Origin: Paucilactobacillus wasatchensis
GTDB lineage: Bacteria; Bacillota; Bacilli; Lactobacillales; Lactobacillaceae
Length of the DNA: 48,242 nucleotides
NCBI RefSeq assembly: GCF_000876205.1
Contig: NZ_AWTT01000009.1
Span: 1 to 48,242 of the forward strand
Direction of reading: 5' to 3'
Numbering within the stretch: the first letter of the stretch is position 1; each line of letters opens with the position of its first letter. Under the pieces are notes generated by a model. It was not told the origin of the DNA. It saw only the letters and a list, made by a program, of their open reading frames with translations, and did no database searches. Both the position numbers and the translations under genes were made by a program. Shown one piece after another: positions 1 through 9,186 of the stretch.

Positions 1-285
1 AGTAAAGAGCACTGTTCCCACTGGTAATATATGAGCTGAACTTTTTTGTAAACCAAGTCCAGTGATCTTTTTTTGACTTTCATCGATATAAATCTGGTTA
101 CCGATTTCAACGGGTGAGTACCAATCAATATCACCGTTCCAGTATTCAGAAACATTAGTGCTTGGAGTTCCACCACCGATAATATCTGCGACTTCTCCCA
201 ACTTACGCTGTTCCCAAGCGTCAGTAAATCCAGGAAATCTTAATTCTGGGAATTTTTTCCCATTTTTTGGAAATAATTTAATCAT
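1..285 (-). CDS. hsdS: Type I restriction specificity subunit HsdS, second target-recognition half (partial)
   Basis: The gene runs off the left edge, so only its first 95 codons are visible. The product begins [20 protein letters not shown] and continues through [12 protein letters not shown] into IIGGGTPST, the usual opening of an HsdS target-recognition domain. HsdS proteins carry two such domains joined by helical spacers and direct HsdM/HsdR to a bipartite DNA site. This frame is the direct continuation of the gene at 297-848: adding one base near 300-306 would join them as [17 protein letters not shown]. Only a weak ribosome binding site precedes the ATG at 285, which suggests it is the cut-off second half of a frameshifted hsdS rather than an independent gene. 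A separate half-length HsdS cannot be excluded. Confidence 0.75.
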   Translation of the reverse strand, partial: MIKLFPKNGKKFPELRFPGFTDAWEQRKLGEVADIIGGGTPSTNVSEYWNGDIDWYSPVEIGNQIYIDESQKKITGLGLQKSSAHILPVGTVLFT

Positions 286-296
286 GTATGATTTTT

Positions 297-848
297 TTAA
301 GTTTTTAGTTTTTCACCTTCACGTTGATTGGCAGCGATAAGGTTGTCAATATATTTTATAATCTTCCCAATAAATGACTGCTCTTCAACATTAGGAATAT
401 GAAAAAATGTATTAGATACTATTTGCCAATCAGATCTTGGCATCTTGCTGCCAATAGATAAGTTTGAAATTTCACAGTATTTAGGAGATTGAATTAAATA
501 ATATATAAAAGATCCATCATTGTTTTGGGGATCAAAAACCCAAAAATCACCGACAGCAATTCCTGTAAAATTGGGATGAAGCCAATTTTTTAAATATGGT
601 CGTAGTTTCCCAAACAATATATCACCTGAAATGAACATAATTCCTGATTTATGACTACTTTTACGGTATATATTCTTATTAAGTGTACCTACTCCGGAGT
701 TTATATCTTCAAATTCTACCGTGGGCAGACTATTGCTTTTGGATGTTTTTGATCTTCGTGAAACGACTTCATTCAACTTACGCTGTTCCCAAGGGTCAGT
801 GAATCCCGGAAATCTTAATTTAGGATATTTCCTACTTTTATCGCCCAT
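297..848 (-). CDS. hsdS: Type I restriction specificity subunit HsdS, first target-recognition half (frameshifted)
   Basis: The protein opens with [19 protein letters not shown], the conserved proximal segment of Lactobacillus HsdS, followed by a target-recognition domain of about 120 residues. It ends in the central spacer helix ([16 protein letters not shown]), where a normal HsdS of about 400 residues would continue into its second half. A TAA at 299-297 stops it; the second half follows 11 nt later in another frame. I chose the ATG at 848 because AAGGTGAT lies just upstream; it overlaps the end of hsdM by 11 nt, as expected for a co-translated pair. A 47-bp stretch at its 5' end (774-820) recurs at 199-245 in the second half, with three differences. 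The protein could still act as a half-subunit that dimerises. Confidence 0.8.
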   Translation of the reverse strand: MGDKSRKYPKLRFPGFTDPWEQRKLNEVVSRRSKTSKSNSLPTVEFEDINSGVGTLNKNIYRKSSHKSGIMFISGDILFGKLRPYLKNWLHPNFTGIAVGDFWVFDPQNNDGSFIYYLIQSPKYCEISNLSIGSKMPRSDWQIVSNTFFHIPNVEEQSFIGKIIKYIDNLIAANQREGEKLKT

Positions 849-3420
849 TAGGATCACCTTCAACTAACTGAGCTGCAAGCTCCATGAATTCGTCTTCAAT
901 TTTTTTCTTTTCAGCTTGTATATCTGCCAGTGTTTCGTCATACCGATCAGCAAGATTTTTCAAATCATTCAATTCAGCATCAATTTTATTAGAAAGTAAA
1001 TTAATAATGTCATCTCTAAATGAATCGAACCACTTGATTCGAAGCATATCTGTAATTTGTTGCTCAGATAAATTTTCATAAATTGAAAATGTCTTCTTGT
1101 CCAAAGAGTCAGTTAGTTCGCTTAATTTTTTGTTTTCAATTTTCCTCTCTTTTTCCTTATCGGCATAGGAATTTAGCCATTCAATTGCATCAGCATCGGC
1201 AGTTTTATCAAGATCCTTAACTTTAACCTGATCTTTTTTCGATAAAAGTTCTCCTTCGCTGAATATCAATCCATCAAAATCGTCATTTGACTTACCATCT
1301 TCGATTAACTGCTCCATCTCACTCTGCGCATTCTCAACGCTATTTTGTACCTCTTGCAAATGAGACAAATCATCAGCGAATAAATGCTGTTGAACAAGTT
1401 TTTTAGAGAGTAAACTCCCTTCCTGTCCATCTTCAACTTGGATCGACTGATTGTTCTTTTTCTTTGTTTTATACAGCTGTTTTAAAGCACGTCCTGCTGT
1501 AATTAAGCCATATTTCTGAATTAACTCGATATCAATTGTTAAATTATCGTTCCAAAGATTAGCAATAACTTGATAAGAAGAATATGGATCTACAATTCCA
1601 TCAATCGATAACTGTTGTTTTGCTTCATCAGCCATTTCAGTCTTTAGATCTTCAATGTTTTTCGCAGCATCAACCTGTGCTAATTTGTTAAACCATCTTT
1701 CTTCAAAACTACTAATAGCAGCTGTATATGTCTTTTTTTCTGCTTCTAATTTTGTCGATTTAAATATTCTGTTTCTTAGCTCATCATTATCAACAGCCTG
1801 TTTTACATAACCTGGCCGAATTTCGTTAAACGAATTATTTAATTCTTCACCACATAACTTGTTTAACACTGTTAAATTATCAATCGCATACTTAGGAATG
1901 CCACCCTTGAGATGACCTTCAACATCCTGTACTTCCTCATGTTCAATTTTTTCAACGTAACGAGGAATATTGAGATTGAATTCATTTTCTTCAATCTCCT
2001 TCAAGGTAGCCAAATGACTAAACCCCGGTACTTCTTTGCGCTCACTAACCGTGTCAACTATCTTTGCAATATCTCGCTCACGAAGTCTGTTTTGCTTACC
2101 ATCATTAACAAACCCGTCTGATGCATCAATTATTAATACATCTTTTTCACCGTTTAATACACGATTCTTTTTTAGAATAATGACAACTACTGGAATACCT
2201 GTATTCGTAAATAAGCTAGATGGCATTCCAATAATTGCGTGAATTTGATTCTTTTTTAACAAATTTTTACGAATAGTTTCTTCATCCCCACCACGGAATA
2301 AAACACCGTGAGGTAAAACAATGGCCATTGCACCATTCTGATCTAAATGGTATAAACCATGCAGTAAAAATGCAAAGTCTGCTTTTGTTTTTGGTGCTAA
2401 GGCTTCATAATCTTGAAAGCGTGGGTCAGTTAGAGAAGCCTCTGAGTATGCACTATCAGTTCCCTGACTCCAGTTATACGAATATGGTGGATTCATAACG
2501 ACAGCGTCAAATTGTCTACTTTGTTGAGGATTATTTGGATCCTCTGGCCAATCATCCCGTAATGTATCACCATTGTTGATAGTCATGTGGTCTGGTTGAA
2601 CCCCATGCAGTAATAAATTCATTCTAGTAAGGTTATACGTAGCGGTGTTGTATTCTTGACCAAAATACTGAAGGATTTTCTTATCTGCATTGGTTAAATG
2701 CCTTGCTAATGTTAGGAGTAACGAGCCAGATCCAACTGCTGGATCGTATATACTACGAATATTATTAGTTGAGTTAGTAATTACCTGAGCCATTACTTCG
2801 GAAACTTGTCGTGGCGTGTAAAACTCACCAGCTTTTTTACCTGATTCCATTCCAAACTGCCCAACTAAATACTCATAAGCATCCCCGAGAACATCACTCT
2901 TCTGCAGTTCCGTCATATCTAAATCTGCAAATAATTTAATTAGTGAACGCAGATTTTTATTTCGTTTATTTAAATCACTACCCAGGTCCGGGCTATTAAC
3001 ATCGAGCGAACTAAATAGACCATCAAAGTCGTGCCGATTGATGGATTGCTGAACGTTACGTTGGAAATTACTAATTGCGTTTTCGATGCTAGCGACTTCA
3101 AACGTATTGTTAGCAATATTTTTCAGCCAAGTTTGGTATAAATCATTAGGCTGTACATAGTAACCTAAATCTTCAATTAAGGCTTTATATACTTCCTTCA
3201 TAACTTCTGTATCTGACGCATATCCTATATATGTTTCATATACGTTCTCATCAATTTCAGCCGTTTCCGAAAATGCTTGTAACGTTTTATCACTGAGAAA
3301 TTTATAGAACATGATACCTAGCATGTAGTCCTTATATTTTGCCGCCTCCATTGAACCACGTAGCTGTTCGGCTCCATTCCATAGCCGCGTATATAACTCT
3401 TGATTAGATTGAATTGCCAT
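838..3420 (-). CDS. hsdM: Type I restriction-modification methyltransferase subunit HsdM
   Basis: This is the N6-adenine methyltransferase subunit of a type I restriction-modification system; with HsdS it methylates the target, and with HsdR it restricts unmodified DNA. The N-terminal HsdM domain (SDKTLQ near residue 45) is followed by GEFYTPRQV near 201, the SAM-binding motif DPAVGSGSLL near 224 and the catalytic NPPY near 309. The product is about 860 residues, longer than the E. coli type, with a charged, coiled-coil-like C-terminal extension seen in many Lactobacillus HsdM proteins. The ATG at 3420 is preferred over an upstream start because AGGAGA sits 8 nt before it. It overlaps hsdS by 11 nt. 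No hsdR is visible and may lie beyond the left edge. Confidence 0.93.
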   Translation of the reverse strand: MAIQSNQELYTRLWNGAEQLRGSMEAAKYKDYMLGIMFYKFLSDKTLQAFSETAEIDENVYETYIGYASDTEVMKEVYKALIEDLGYYVQPNDLYQTWLKNIANNTFEVASIENAISNFQRNVQQSINRHDFDGLFSSLDVNSPDLGSDLNKRNKNLRSLIKLFADLDMTELQKSDVLGDAYEYLVGQFGMESGKKAGEFYTPRQVSEVMAQVITNSTNNIRSIYDPAVGSGSLLLTLARHLTNADKKILQYFGQEYNTATYNLTRMNLLLHGVQPDHMTINNGDTLRDDWPEDPNNPQQSRQFDAVVMNPPYSYNWSQGTDSAYSEASLTDPRFQDYEALAPKTKADFAFLLHGLYHLDQNGAMAIVLPHGVLFRGGDEETIRKNLLKKNQIHAIIGMPSSLFTNTGIPVVVIILKKNRVLNGEKDVLIIDASDGFVNDGKQNRLRERDIAKIVDTVSERKEVPGFSHLATLKEIEENEFNLNIPRYVEKIEHEEVQDVEGHLKGGIPKYAIDNLTVLNKLCGEELNNSFNEIRPGYVKQAVDNDELRNRIFKSTKLEAEKKTYTAAISSFEERWFNKLAQVDAAKNIEDLKTEMADEAKQQLSIDGIVDPYSSYQVIANLWNDNLTIDIELIQKYGLITAGRALKQLYKTKKKNNQSIQVEDGQEGSLLSKKLVQQHLFADDLSHLQEVQNSVENAQSEMEQLIEDGKSNDDFDGLIFSEGELLSKKDQVKVKDLDKTADADAIEWLNSYADKEKERKIENKKLSELTDSLDKKTFSIYENLSEQQITDMLRIKWFDSFRDDIINLLSNKIDAELNDLKNLADRYDETLADIQAEKKKIEDEFMELAAQLVEGDPNGR

Positions 3421-3668
3421 CGTGTTTTCTCCTCTGCATTTCATGCATTATAAAAAAGCTTTTATTAATTAAATATCTATATTTTTACGTACATAACACA
3501 ATTACCATTTTATACTGACTCTGTACCCCAGCGAAAGGGTATTCAAGAGATTAGTAGCTTATTTAAAATTGTAAAGTCAAACTTTGACTCAATTAATCTT
3601 CCCAATTCATTTGTGTCAATGTAAATGGTACAATCAAACTAATAAATTACTACTTGGGAGATCTACTT

Positions 3669-4601
3669 ATGAAACATATGGGGAAACAGACGAAACTGCC
3701 GCTAGTTTGGAAAGTCATTGGTACGGTTTTGGTGATTTTTATTATTGGATTTGGTGGATATCATCTTTTTTATCAAACTGATGATGCACAACCACAGACG
3801 ACTACGAAACAAACTACAACCAATAAAAAATCAATTTGGAATACTGATAAAAACGCTCGTTTGGCTGATTTTATGGATGATTGGCAAACTGATATGGGAC
3901 AAACTTACCAAAGTGGAACCTCTAAAAATCAACTTGATTATTTCGATCTAACCTTGCCAACGGATCTAAAGAACATTGAAGCAACCATTAACGACGATGT
4001 AACAACTTTAGCTTGGTACCAAAATAAATCAAAAACTGCAAACTATCAGGTTGTCGCCATATATGGTAATACCAGTAATTCCAATAATAGGATATTATAT
4101 TTATTTACGATTCATAATAAAAAACCAGTTGTACTGGTGACTGAACAAACTAATGCCACTAGCAAACTCAATTTTTCAGTTACTAGTAATACAGCATTAA
4201 AAGCTGGCTTTTCAAAAATTGTATCGGGTAAGAAGGCTAAGTATTCCTCTCAAACTAAAGAATCAAGTTCAGCCACAATCAGTAATAACGATAGCGCTTC
4301 TTCCTCTGGTTCTAGTTCTAGTTCAACCAATAGTTCTAGTTCAACTAACAAAATAAACAGCAAAGAAGATGCCTATAATTATTTAAAGGCACAAAATTAT
4401 GATGCTGATGGCGACACGCTAATCTGGACGTATGATCATACTGGCAGTGATGAATTTGGCACATTCTATTTTTTTACTGGAATCCATCAGTCAACTGTTG
4501 ACTACAACAATGAACACGGTACGGATCTAACCGACCATGCGGATACGATGGTGTATCAAAGTGGCAAGATCAGAGATCCATATGGTGGCGAGTTTGAATA
4601 A
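3669..4601 (+). CDS. DUF4767 membrane-anchored extracytoplasmic protein
   Basis: The protein has a short basic N-terminus and one hydrophobic segment (VWKVIGTVLVIFIIGFGGYH, about residues 13-32), then an exported domain beginning near WNTDKNARLADFMDDWQTDM. That motif and the following LDYF-LP-WYQN pattern match the DUF4767 family, found on the surface of lactobacilli and of unknown function. A Ser/Asn/Thr-rich linker of about 45 residues separates it from a small C-terminal domain (EDAYNYLKAQNYDADGD to the end) that resembles a second conserved module. There is no lipobox cysteine, so it is likely anchored by the N-terminal segment. I prefer the ATG at 3669 because GGGAG lies 8 nt upstream. 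The gene stands alone and ends in a strong terminator. Confidence 0.8.
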   Translation: MKHMGKQTKLPLVWKVIGTVLVIFIIGFGGYHLFYQTDDAQPQTTTKQTTTNKKSIWNTDKNARLADFMDDWQTDMGQTYQSGTSKNQLDYFDLTLPTDLKNIEATINDDVTTLAWYQNKSKTANYQVVAIYGNTSNSNNRILYLFTIHNKKPVVLVTEQTNATSKLNFSVTSNTALKAGFSKIVSGKKAKYSSQTKESSSATISNNDSASSSGSSSSSTNSSSSTNKINSKEDAYNYLKAQNYDADGDTLIWTYDHTGSDEFGTFYFFTGIHQSTVDYNNEHGTDLTDHADTMVYQSGKIRDPYGGEFE

Positions 4602-4612
4602 TGCTTATTAAT

Positions 4613-4653
4613 TAAAACAGGACCGACAATTTGATTGCCGATCCTGTTTTTTA
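4613..4653 (+). terminator. Rho-independent terminator of the DUF4767 gene
   Basis: A 15-bp stem (AACAGGACCGACAAT with ATTGCCGATCCTGTT, two G-U pairs) ends in a run of six T about 12 bases after the stop codon. Confidence 0.85.
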
Positions 4654-4930
4654 TCAAAGCTTGAATTGTCCACAAATCTAAACTATTTTGCTATCACATG
4701 TACGCCTTCTCATTGTATTTTCATTACCTTCAGCAACCTAGTTACTGTGGTCTCAATAGGCTTAGTAGTCTAACAAAATCATGTTGAAATTAAGTAAATG
4801 GGTCACACTTTACGCAGGTCTCATGTGGGGTGTGATCACACACTACAAATTTTGAGAAAAATTTGTCGGCTTCAATGATATTGGAGTTATCTGCGGCAGC
4901 AATTAACCTTGTCATTGCCTACTGAATAAC

Positions 4931-5048
4931 AAAAAAAGACCGACAATTAAATTTTGCCGGTCCCTCTCTTAAATCGCATCAGTAGTTTTCACCGTTATTC
5001 ACGGATGCTGATGCCTTAAGATGTTCTCCATAACTCAAAGCATCACCC
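4931..5048 (-). ncRNA. Structured intergenic element with nested hairpins and terminator
   Basis: On the minus strand a GGGGGTG Shine-Dalgarno-like sequence (near 5042-5050) is followed by a large hairpin whose arms are CTTAAGGCATCAG and CTGATGCGATTTAAG. A small inner hairpin (CCGTGAATAACGG) lies inside it. A terminator follows (GACCGGCAA with TTGTCGGTC, then seven T, 4931-4962). A 19-codon open frame starting TTG at 5038 and ending at 4979 lies over the hairpin. The layout resembles a short regulatory RNA, a leader, or the remains of a small toxin locus with its terminator. The remainder of 4654-5132 holds no convincing gene. Confidence 0.4.
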
Positions 5049-5132
5049 CCTTTTTTGTTTGGGTTCAATTTAACACCAAATTTTGATTGGGTCAATTAAT
5101 ATGAGCTTTTTTCATCGGTTTTTATTTTTGTC

Positions 5133-5262
5133 GATTAGACTTGCTTCGAGCGCCAGATCCTTCCGGTTAATTCAAAATATGCCACGACCCACACAACCCA
5201 TGAGTCATGGCATATTTTAAGTTAATCATCAGTACCTTTCAGGCTCTTTTCGTACTCTGATT
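5133..5262 (-). repeat. 130-bp repeated 3' tail, copy A (after the short-chain dehydrogenase)
   Basis: This stretch abuts the dehydrogenase stop codon and aligns without obvious gaps to 6114-6243, which abuts the oleate hydratase stop codon. By eye about two thirds to three quarters of positions match. Shared blocks include the GAGCCTGAAAGG segment, a hairpin made of AAAATATGCCA and TGGCATATTTT, and TTAACCGGAA after it. The hairpin may act as a terminator or an mRNA stabiliser. Confidence 0.7.
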
Positions 5263-6012
5263 CTATGCTCGAACTCCGCCATCAACCGTAAACTCAGCAC
5301 CATTGGCATACTTCGATTCGTCACTCCCTAAGTAGACACAAATTTCACCGATATCTGCTGGTTCACCCATATGACCTACTGGGATTGTTGAAATAATTGC
5401 ATCGCGCGCTGCTTCTGGCACGATGGCCGTGTCAATCCAGCCTGGATGCACTGAATTTACTCGGATATTAATCTTACGTTGGGCCAATGATAATGCTACC
5501 GCATGAGTGAACATTCTAGTGCCACCCTTACTTGCTGAATAGTCTGGTGCCATCGGCAATCCAACTAATCCAGCGACAGATGAAACATTGATAATTGAAC
5601 CATTACCATCATTCGTTTCCTTCATCGCATTAATAGCTGCCTTAACACCTAAAAAGTTACCTGTTAAGTTAATGTTCATCGTCTTATTCCAGCTATCCAA
5701 ACTCATTGATTCAATTGGTTCACCACCGCCACCAATACCGGCGTTATTAACCAAAACATCTAACTTACCAAATTTGGCAATTGTTTCTTTGATGACCTTA
5801 TTCCAGTCAGCTTCTACGCCAACATCTTGTTGGACAAATAATGCTTTGTCATCCCCGAATTTTTCAACTGCCTTTTTACCACCATCAACGTTGTGGTTAG
5901 CTGTGATAACTACTTTTGCGCCTTCACGAACATAGCATTCTGCTACGCCTAAACCAATACCAGCTACTCCACCTGTGATGATTGCTACTTTACCCTTTAG
6001 TCTGTCTGACAT
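5263..6012 (-). CDS. Short-chain dehydrogenase/reductase (NAD(P)-dependent alcohol dehydrogenase type)
   Basis: A classical SDR of 249 residues. The Rossmann motif TGGVAGIG lies at residues 13-20, NNAG at 89-92, and the catalytic Ser144/145, Tyr158 and Lys162 are in place. The C-terminus ends in [12 protein letters not shown]. The MGEPADIG segment and overall layout resemble the R-specific alcohol dehydrogenases of Lactobacillus brevis/kefir and FabG-like reductases. The substrate is not shown by the sequence; a carbonyl/secondary alcohol couple is likely. AGGAG precedes the ATG at a normal distance. The gene is a separate unit between oleate hydratase and an empty region, but shares its unusual 3' tail with the hydratase gene. 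Confidence 0.88.
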   Translation of the reverse strand: MSDRLKGKVAIITGGVAGIGLGVAECYVREGAKVVITANHNVDGGKKAVEKFGDDKALFVQQDVGVEADWNKVIKETIAKFGKLDVLVNNAGIGGGGEPIESMSLDSWNKTMNINLTGNFLGVKAAINAMKETNDGNGSIINVSSVAGLVGLPMAPDYSASKGGTRMFTHAVALSLAQRKINIRVNSVHPGWIDTAIVPEAARDAIISTIPVGHMGEPADIGEICVYLGSDESKYANGAEFTVDGGVRA

Positions 6013-6113
6013 TTTGAATTACTCTCCTTTTGTTTGAACTAGTTATATTGTGCCATAGTTCACTATTGGTTGGCTAATGATTTCCTTTTTTTATTAGTCT
6101 TTTTTCTTTTATT

Positions 6114-6243
6114 GATTAGATCGGCTCCGTGAGCCAGGTGTTTCCGGTTAACCCCAAAAATGCCATGACCCACGGAGTTCAGTGAATAATGACATTTTTT
6201 ATGTTAATCCTCGACACCTTTCAGGCTCTCTGCGCACTCTTTC
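6114..6243 (-). repeat. 130-bp repeated 3' tail, copy B (after oleate hydratase)
   Basis: Homologous to 5133-5262 and placed at the same distance (immediately) after a stop codon. Its hairpin (AAAAATG-CAT with ATG-CATTTTT) keeps the stem of copy A while the sequence differs, suggesting that structure is conserved. Confidence 0.7.
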
Positions 6244-7938
6244 TTATTCAAACATCTTCTTAGTCGCCTTTGCTAGCACTACCGGATCCTTATCAAATCT
6301 TGGGTTTTTAACCAGTTTATCCATTGGTACACCCGCAAAGTGGAATGCGGCGATCTCGCCCGAACGGGTTGCGCTTTGTTCCGTGAAGACCATTTGGTAT
6401 GGTTGTTCCACAAACTCACCTGTGAACGCTAAGTTAGTCGAATGAGTTGGAATTACCTCTGGGCGGTCGGCCTTAGCGCGGTTATTGAATAGTGCCGATG
6501 CATATGGCATATAGACCGGGATATTATTGATCACGCTGTCAAAGATTTCTTTGGCCTTATCTTGAATATTAGTCGGTCCCGGATCGACCTTGGCTAACTG
6601 ACCAATCAATTCTTGCAGCATTTCTTTCCCTGTCATCTTGATATACTGCTTATTGACGAATTCACCCGTGCGGCGTGGATAGAGGAAGTAGCCCCAGATA
6701 ACCGATTCGTTTGGCTTTTGCGTCGTAAAGTGAGGCTGGTGGTGCACCACAATCGACATATTAACATCTTCTTGATTCAACGGTGTAATTGGCGTCGTTG
6801 AAATAAACGAATTTAGTGCGTTACCTGGCACCTGCGTGGTAATTCTGGTAATTTCATTTAGTAACAAGTGATCCTTAGTTGTTAGTGTGAAACTAACCCA
6901 CTCACTAGCATCCCTGTCTTCAAAGAACTTGTCTGGATTACCCAAATTATAGAAGCGTTCCGTTGCTTTCTTCCATAGTCCAGCAGCGGCACCATAATCC
7001 ATATTCTCTGGTGCCGGTGTGTTGTAATCACCCATGGTAGCTGAATCCGTGATCGAGCCATTGGTGAAGAAGACAGCCGTATCATCAGCAACAGGAACTT
7101 CCTGTGTTTCGCCAGTCTCCGTATTCTCCATCGTCAAAGCAGTCACTGTAATTTCATCTTGCATCGTTGTCTCTTTAAACGTCCAGTCATTAACCCGACG
7201 ATTCAAAACAATTTTGACGCCTTGATCCTTTAAATAGTTAATCAATGGCAACATGATACTCTCATACTGATTATAACGAGTACGGTTAACCCCGACCAAA
7301 TGCTCGATTTGTGTAAATTCGTAAATCATTTGGTGCATGTACCGGCGTAATTCCTGCACTGAACTCCTCGTTCTGAACGCGAACGTTGTTTCCCACATAT
7401 ACCAGAAATTAGTTTGGAAAATGTGTGGGGAATTTTTAAAGTATTGCGCAATGGTAATGTTGTCTAATTTTTCTTCCTGTGAATCAGGCATTAGCACTAA
7501 GCGGCTCAGTAACACCCGATCTTTATTGTTCAGTTTTAAATGCCCACCATTAATAATACCTTGGCCACCTTTTAATAGTCGGGCCTTATCAAACGTGCGG
7601 TGCTTGGCATCAAAATCAAGTGTATCCTCTGCGGCTGTCATTCCTGGTTCCGTCGCAGATGGCACCCGACTAAGTAAATCCATTAAATCAACATATGTCC
7701 GATAGTTCAACATTCGGCCACCACGAGCAACGTAGCCCTTGGTGTTTTCAATCGGATGATTTTTGTTCCAATATTCATCAGTCACGTCATCTGTCGGTGC
7801 ACCATCATTTGAGCCATGATCATCCAACGAGTAGAACGTAATTGCGTCACCATTCCAATGTCCCTCTTGAATCAAATAAACAGCTGCTGCCATATTCGAC
7901 AGCCCTGCGCCGATCATAATTGCTTTTGTCTTTGTCAT
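6244..7938 (-). CDS. ohyA: Oleate hydratase (myosin-cross-reactive antigen family)
   Basis: This FAD-containing enzyme adds water to the cis-9 double bond of unsaturated fatty acids to give 10-hydroxy acids; in lactobacilli it helps detoxify free oleic/linoleic acid. The 564-residue length fits the family. The FAD-binding GAGLSNMAAA begins near residue 10, RGGRM lies at 72-76, and the conserved C-terminal FTGEFVEQPYQMVFTEQSATRSGE block is present. The Glu used for water activation in the Staphylococcus/Elizabethkingia-type enzymes (RGGRE) is Met here, as I recall for the Rhodococcus type. The ATG at 7938 is chosen because GGAGG lies 8 nt before it; the ATG further upstream overlaps that site. 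Monocistronic. Confidence 0.95.
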   Translation of the reverse strand: MTKTKAIMIGAGLSNMAAAVYLIQEGHWNGDAITFYSLDDHGSNDGAPTDDVTDEYWNKNHPIENTKGYVARGGRMLNYRTYVDLMDLLSRVPSATEPGMTAAEDTLDFDAKHRTFDKARLLKGGQGIINGGHLKLNNKDRVLLSRLVLMPDSQEEKLDNITIAQYFKNSPHIFQTNFWYMWETTFAFRTRSSVQELRRYMHQMIYEFTQIEHLVGVNRTRYNQYESIMLPLINYLKDQGVKIVLNRRVNDWTFKETTMQDEITVTALTMENTETGETQEVPVADDTAVFFTNGSITDSATMGDYNTPAPENMDYGAAAGLWKKATERFYNLGNPDKFFEDRDASEWVSFTLTTKDHLLLNEITRITTQVPGNALNSFISTTPITPLNQEDVNMSIVVHHQPHFTTQKPNESVIWGYFLYPRRTGEFVNKQYIKMTGKEMLQELIGQLAKVDPGPTNIQDKAKEIFDSVINNIPVYMPYASALFNNRAKADRPEVIPTHSTNLAFTGEFVEQPYQMVFTEQSATRSGEIAAFHFAGVPMDKLVKNPRFDKDPVVLAKATKKMFE

Positions 7939-8098
7939 TCTGGGCACCTCCAAATATTTTTGTTACCGATTTCATTTTAAATTATAGTTCTTGTGGCAAC
8001 ATTTGTCCATTAAAACGATTACCTGGGGCAACTTTTTTAATCGTTGATATATCAGGGATAATTTAGGCAGAATTAATTTAGGGTCTCAACTGATACCA

Positions 8099-9067
8099 TC
8101 ATTTACTAGATTTATTTAACCGCCGCTGAGCAACAATGGCAGCTCCAATCATCCCAGCCCGATCTCCCAATTTAGCAGTTTCAATCTGGCAGGCAGCCAC
8201 TGCGATTTTTAATCCGTGTTGATGAATTGACCGTTTCATTGGAACTAGCAATCGTTCGCCAGCATTGGCCACGCCACCACCAATTATTAATATTGCGGGA
8301 TTATAAAGATTAATTGCGTTTGCCAACCCATAACCGAGCAGCTCACCAGTTTCTTGCCAGACAGCATGCGCCATTTGATCATGCTGATCGTCAGCTTCAG
8401 ACAACATTTTGGCGGTAATTTGTGCTGGTTGATTATTAGTCCACTCAGCGACAATACTAGTGAATCCAGCAGCTAATTTTTCCTGTGCTGTTTTAACAAT
8501 ACCGCGGCCAGAAACATACCGGCCAAGGCAACCACTACTACCACATGCGCACGGACGACCGTGGCGATACATATTCATATGTCCAATTTCACCAGCACTG
8601 GTAGTTGCGCCATATAAAACGTGACCATCCACCACGATGCCTGAACCCATACCAGTGCCCAGCGTCACCATTAGTAAATTGGTTTGATCGATACCAACAC
8701 CACGCTGCCACTCACCATACAAGTTAACTCGAACATCATTATCAATAAAAACCGGGACGTGGAACTGTTCTTCAAAAATATGTTTAATTGGAACATCCGC
8801 CCAATTAGCGAAATTGGGTGAAAATTTGGAGATACCAGCTGCAATATCTAACAATCCGGGCACTCCAATTCCGATCGCCTGGAGCATTGATTGCCGCACT
8901 TGGTTGCGAATCAATAGTTCTTGAATCGCATTGGTCAAGTTGCTAACCACCGTGATTGAATTAGTTTCAGATTGCGTCGGACGCCAGAGTTCATCAACGC
9001 TGTTAAGTTGGTCATCAAATAGACCGACTTTGATGTTTGTGCCTCCTAAATCAATTCCTAAATACAT
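8099..9067 (-). CDS. glk: ROK-family glucokinase
   Basis: A 322-residue sugar kinase of the ROK family, most likely glucokinase (ATP-dependent phosphorylation of glucose). The phosphate-binding DLGGTNIKVG lies at residues 6-15, the catalytic Asp in FIDND at 107-111, the ROK signature with Glu160/His163, and the zinc motif CxCGxxGC at 173-180. GGG near 9078 serves as ribosome binding site for the ATG. It stands alone, so nothing ties it to a particular sugar operon; N-acetylmannosamine or fructose kinase activity cannot be excluded. Confidence 0.88.
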   Translation of the reverse strand: MYLGIDLGGTNIKVGLFDDQLNSVDELWRPTQSETNSITVVSNLTNAIQELLIRNQVRQSMLQAIGIGVPGLLDIAAGISKFSPNFANWADVPIKHIFEEQFHVPVFIDNDVRVNLYGEWQRGVGIDQTNLLMVTLGTGMGSGIVVDGHVLYGATTSAGEIGHMNMYRHGRPCACGSSGCLGRYVSGRGIVKTAQEKLAAGFTSIVAEWTNNQPAQITAKMLSEADDQHDQMAHAVWQETGELLGYGLANAINLYNPAILIIGGGVANAGERLLVPMKRSIHQHGLKIAVAACQIETAKLGDRAGMIGAAIVAQRRLNKSSK

Positions 9068-9128
9068 TAACTCATCCCCACGTCATTTATCTGCTTTGAT
9101 TATAGTCCTATCCTGTTGTGGAAGCCAA

Positions 9129-9144
9129 AGTTTCACGTGAAACT
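9129..9144. promoter_or_regulatory. parS-like ParB-binding site
   Basis: A perfect 16-bp palindrome, AGTTTCACGTGAAACT. It matches the Firmicute parS consensus TGTTTCACGTGAAACA except for the outermost base on each side. It lies upstream of the glucokinase gene, outside coding sequence. Confidence 0.65.
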
Positions 9145-9186
9145 ATTTAATACTATGTAGTATAAAATTGATCGAATTATTTGAAG

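Noticed and set aside
283-306. Programmed ribosomal slippage joining the two hsdS halves
   Set aside because: The A-rich stretch does not form a good -1 slippery heptamer in the right frame (A-AAA-ACT would mispair), so a plain frameshift mutation or sequencing error is more likely.
4830-4841. GTGTGATCACAC palindrome as an operator
   Set aside because: It lies within a gene-free stretch and is not associated with a recognisable promoter; a 12-bp palindrome can occur by chance.
4790-4915. 41-codon minus-strand frame with three cysteines
   Set aside because: The ribosome binding site is weak, it lies beyond a terminator and I recognise no family, so it is mentioned only as an observation.
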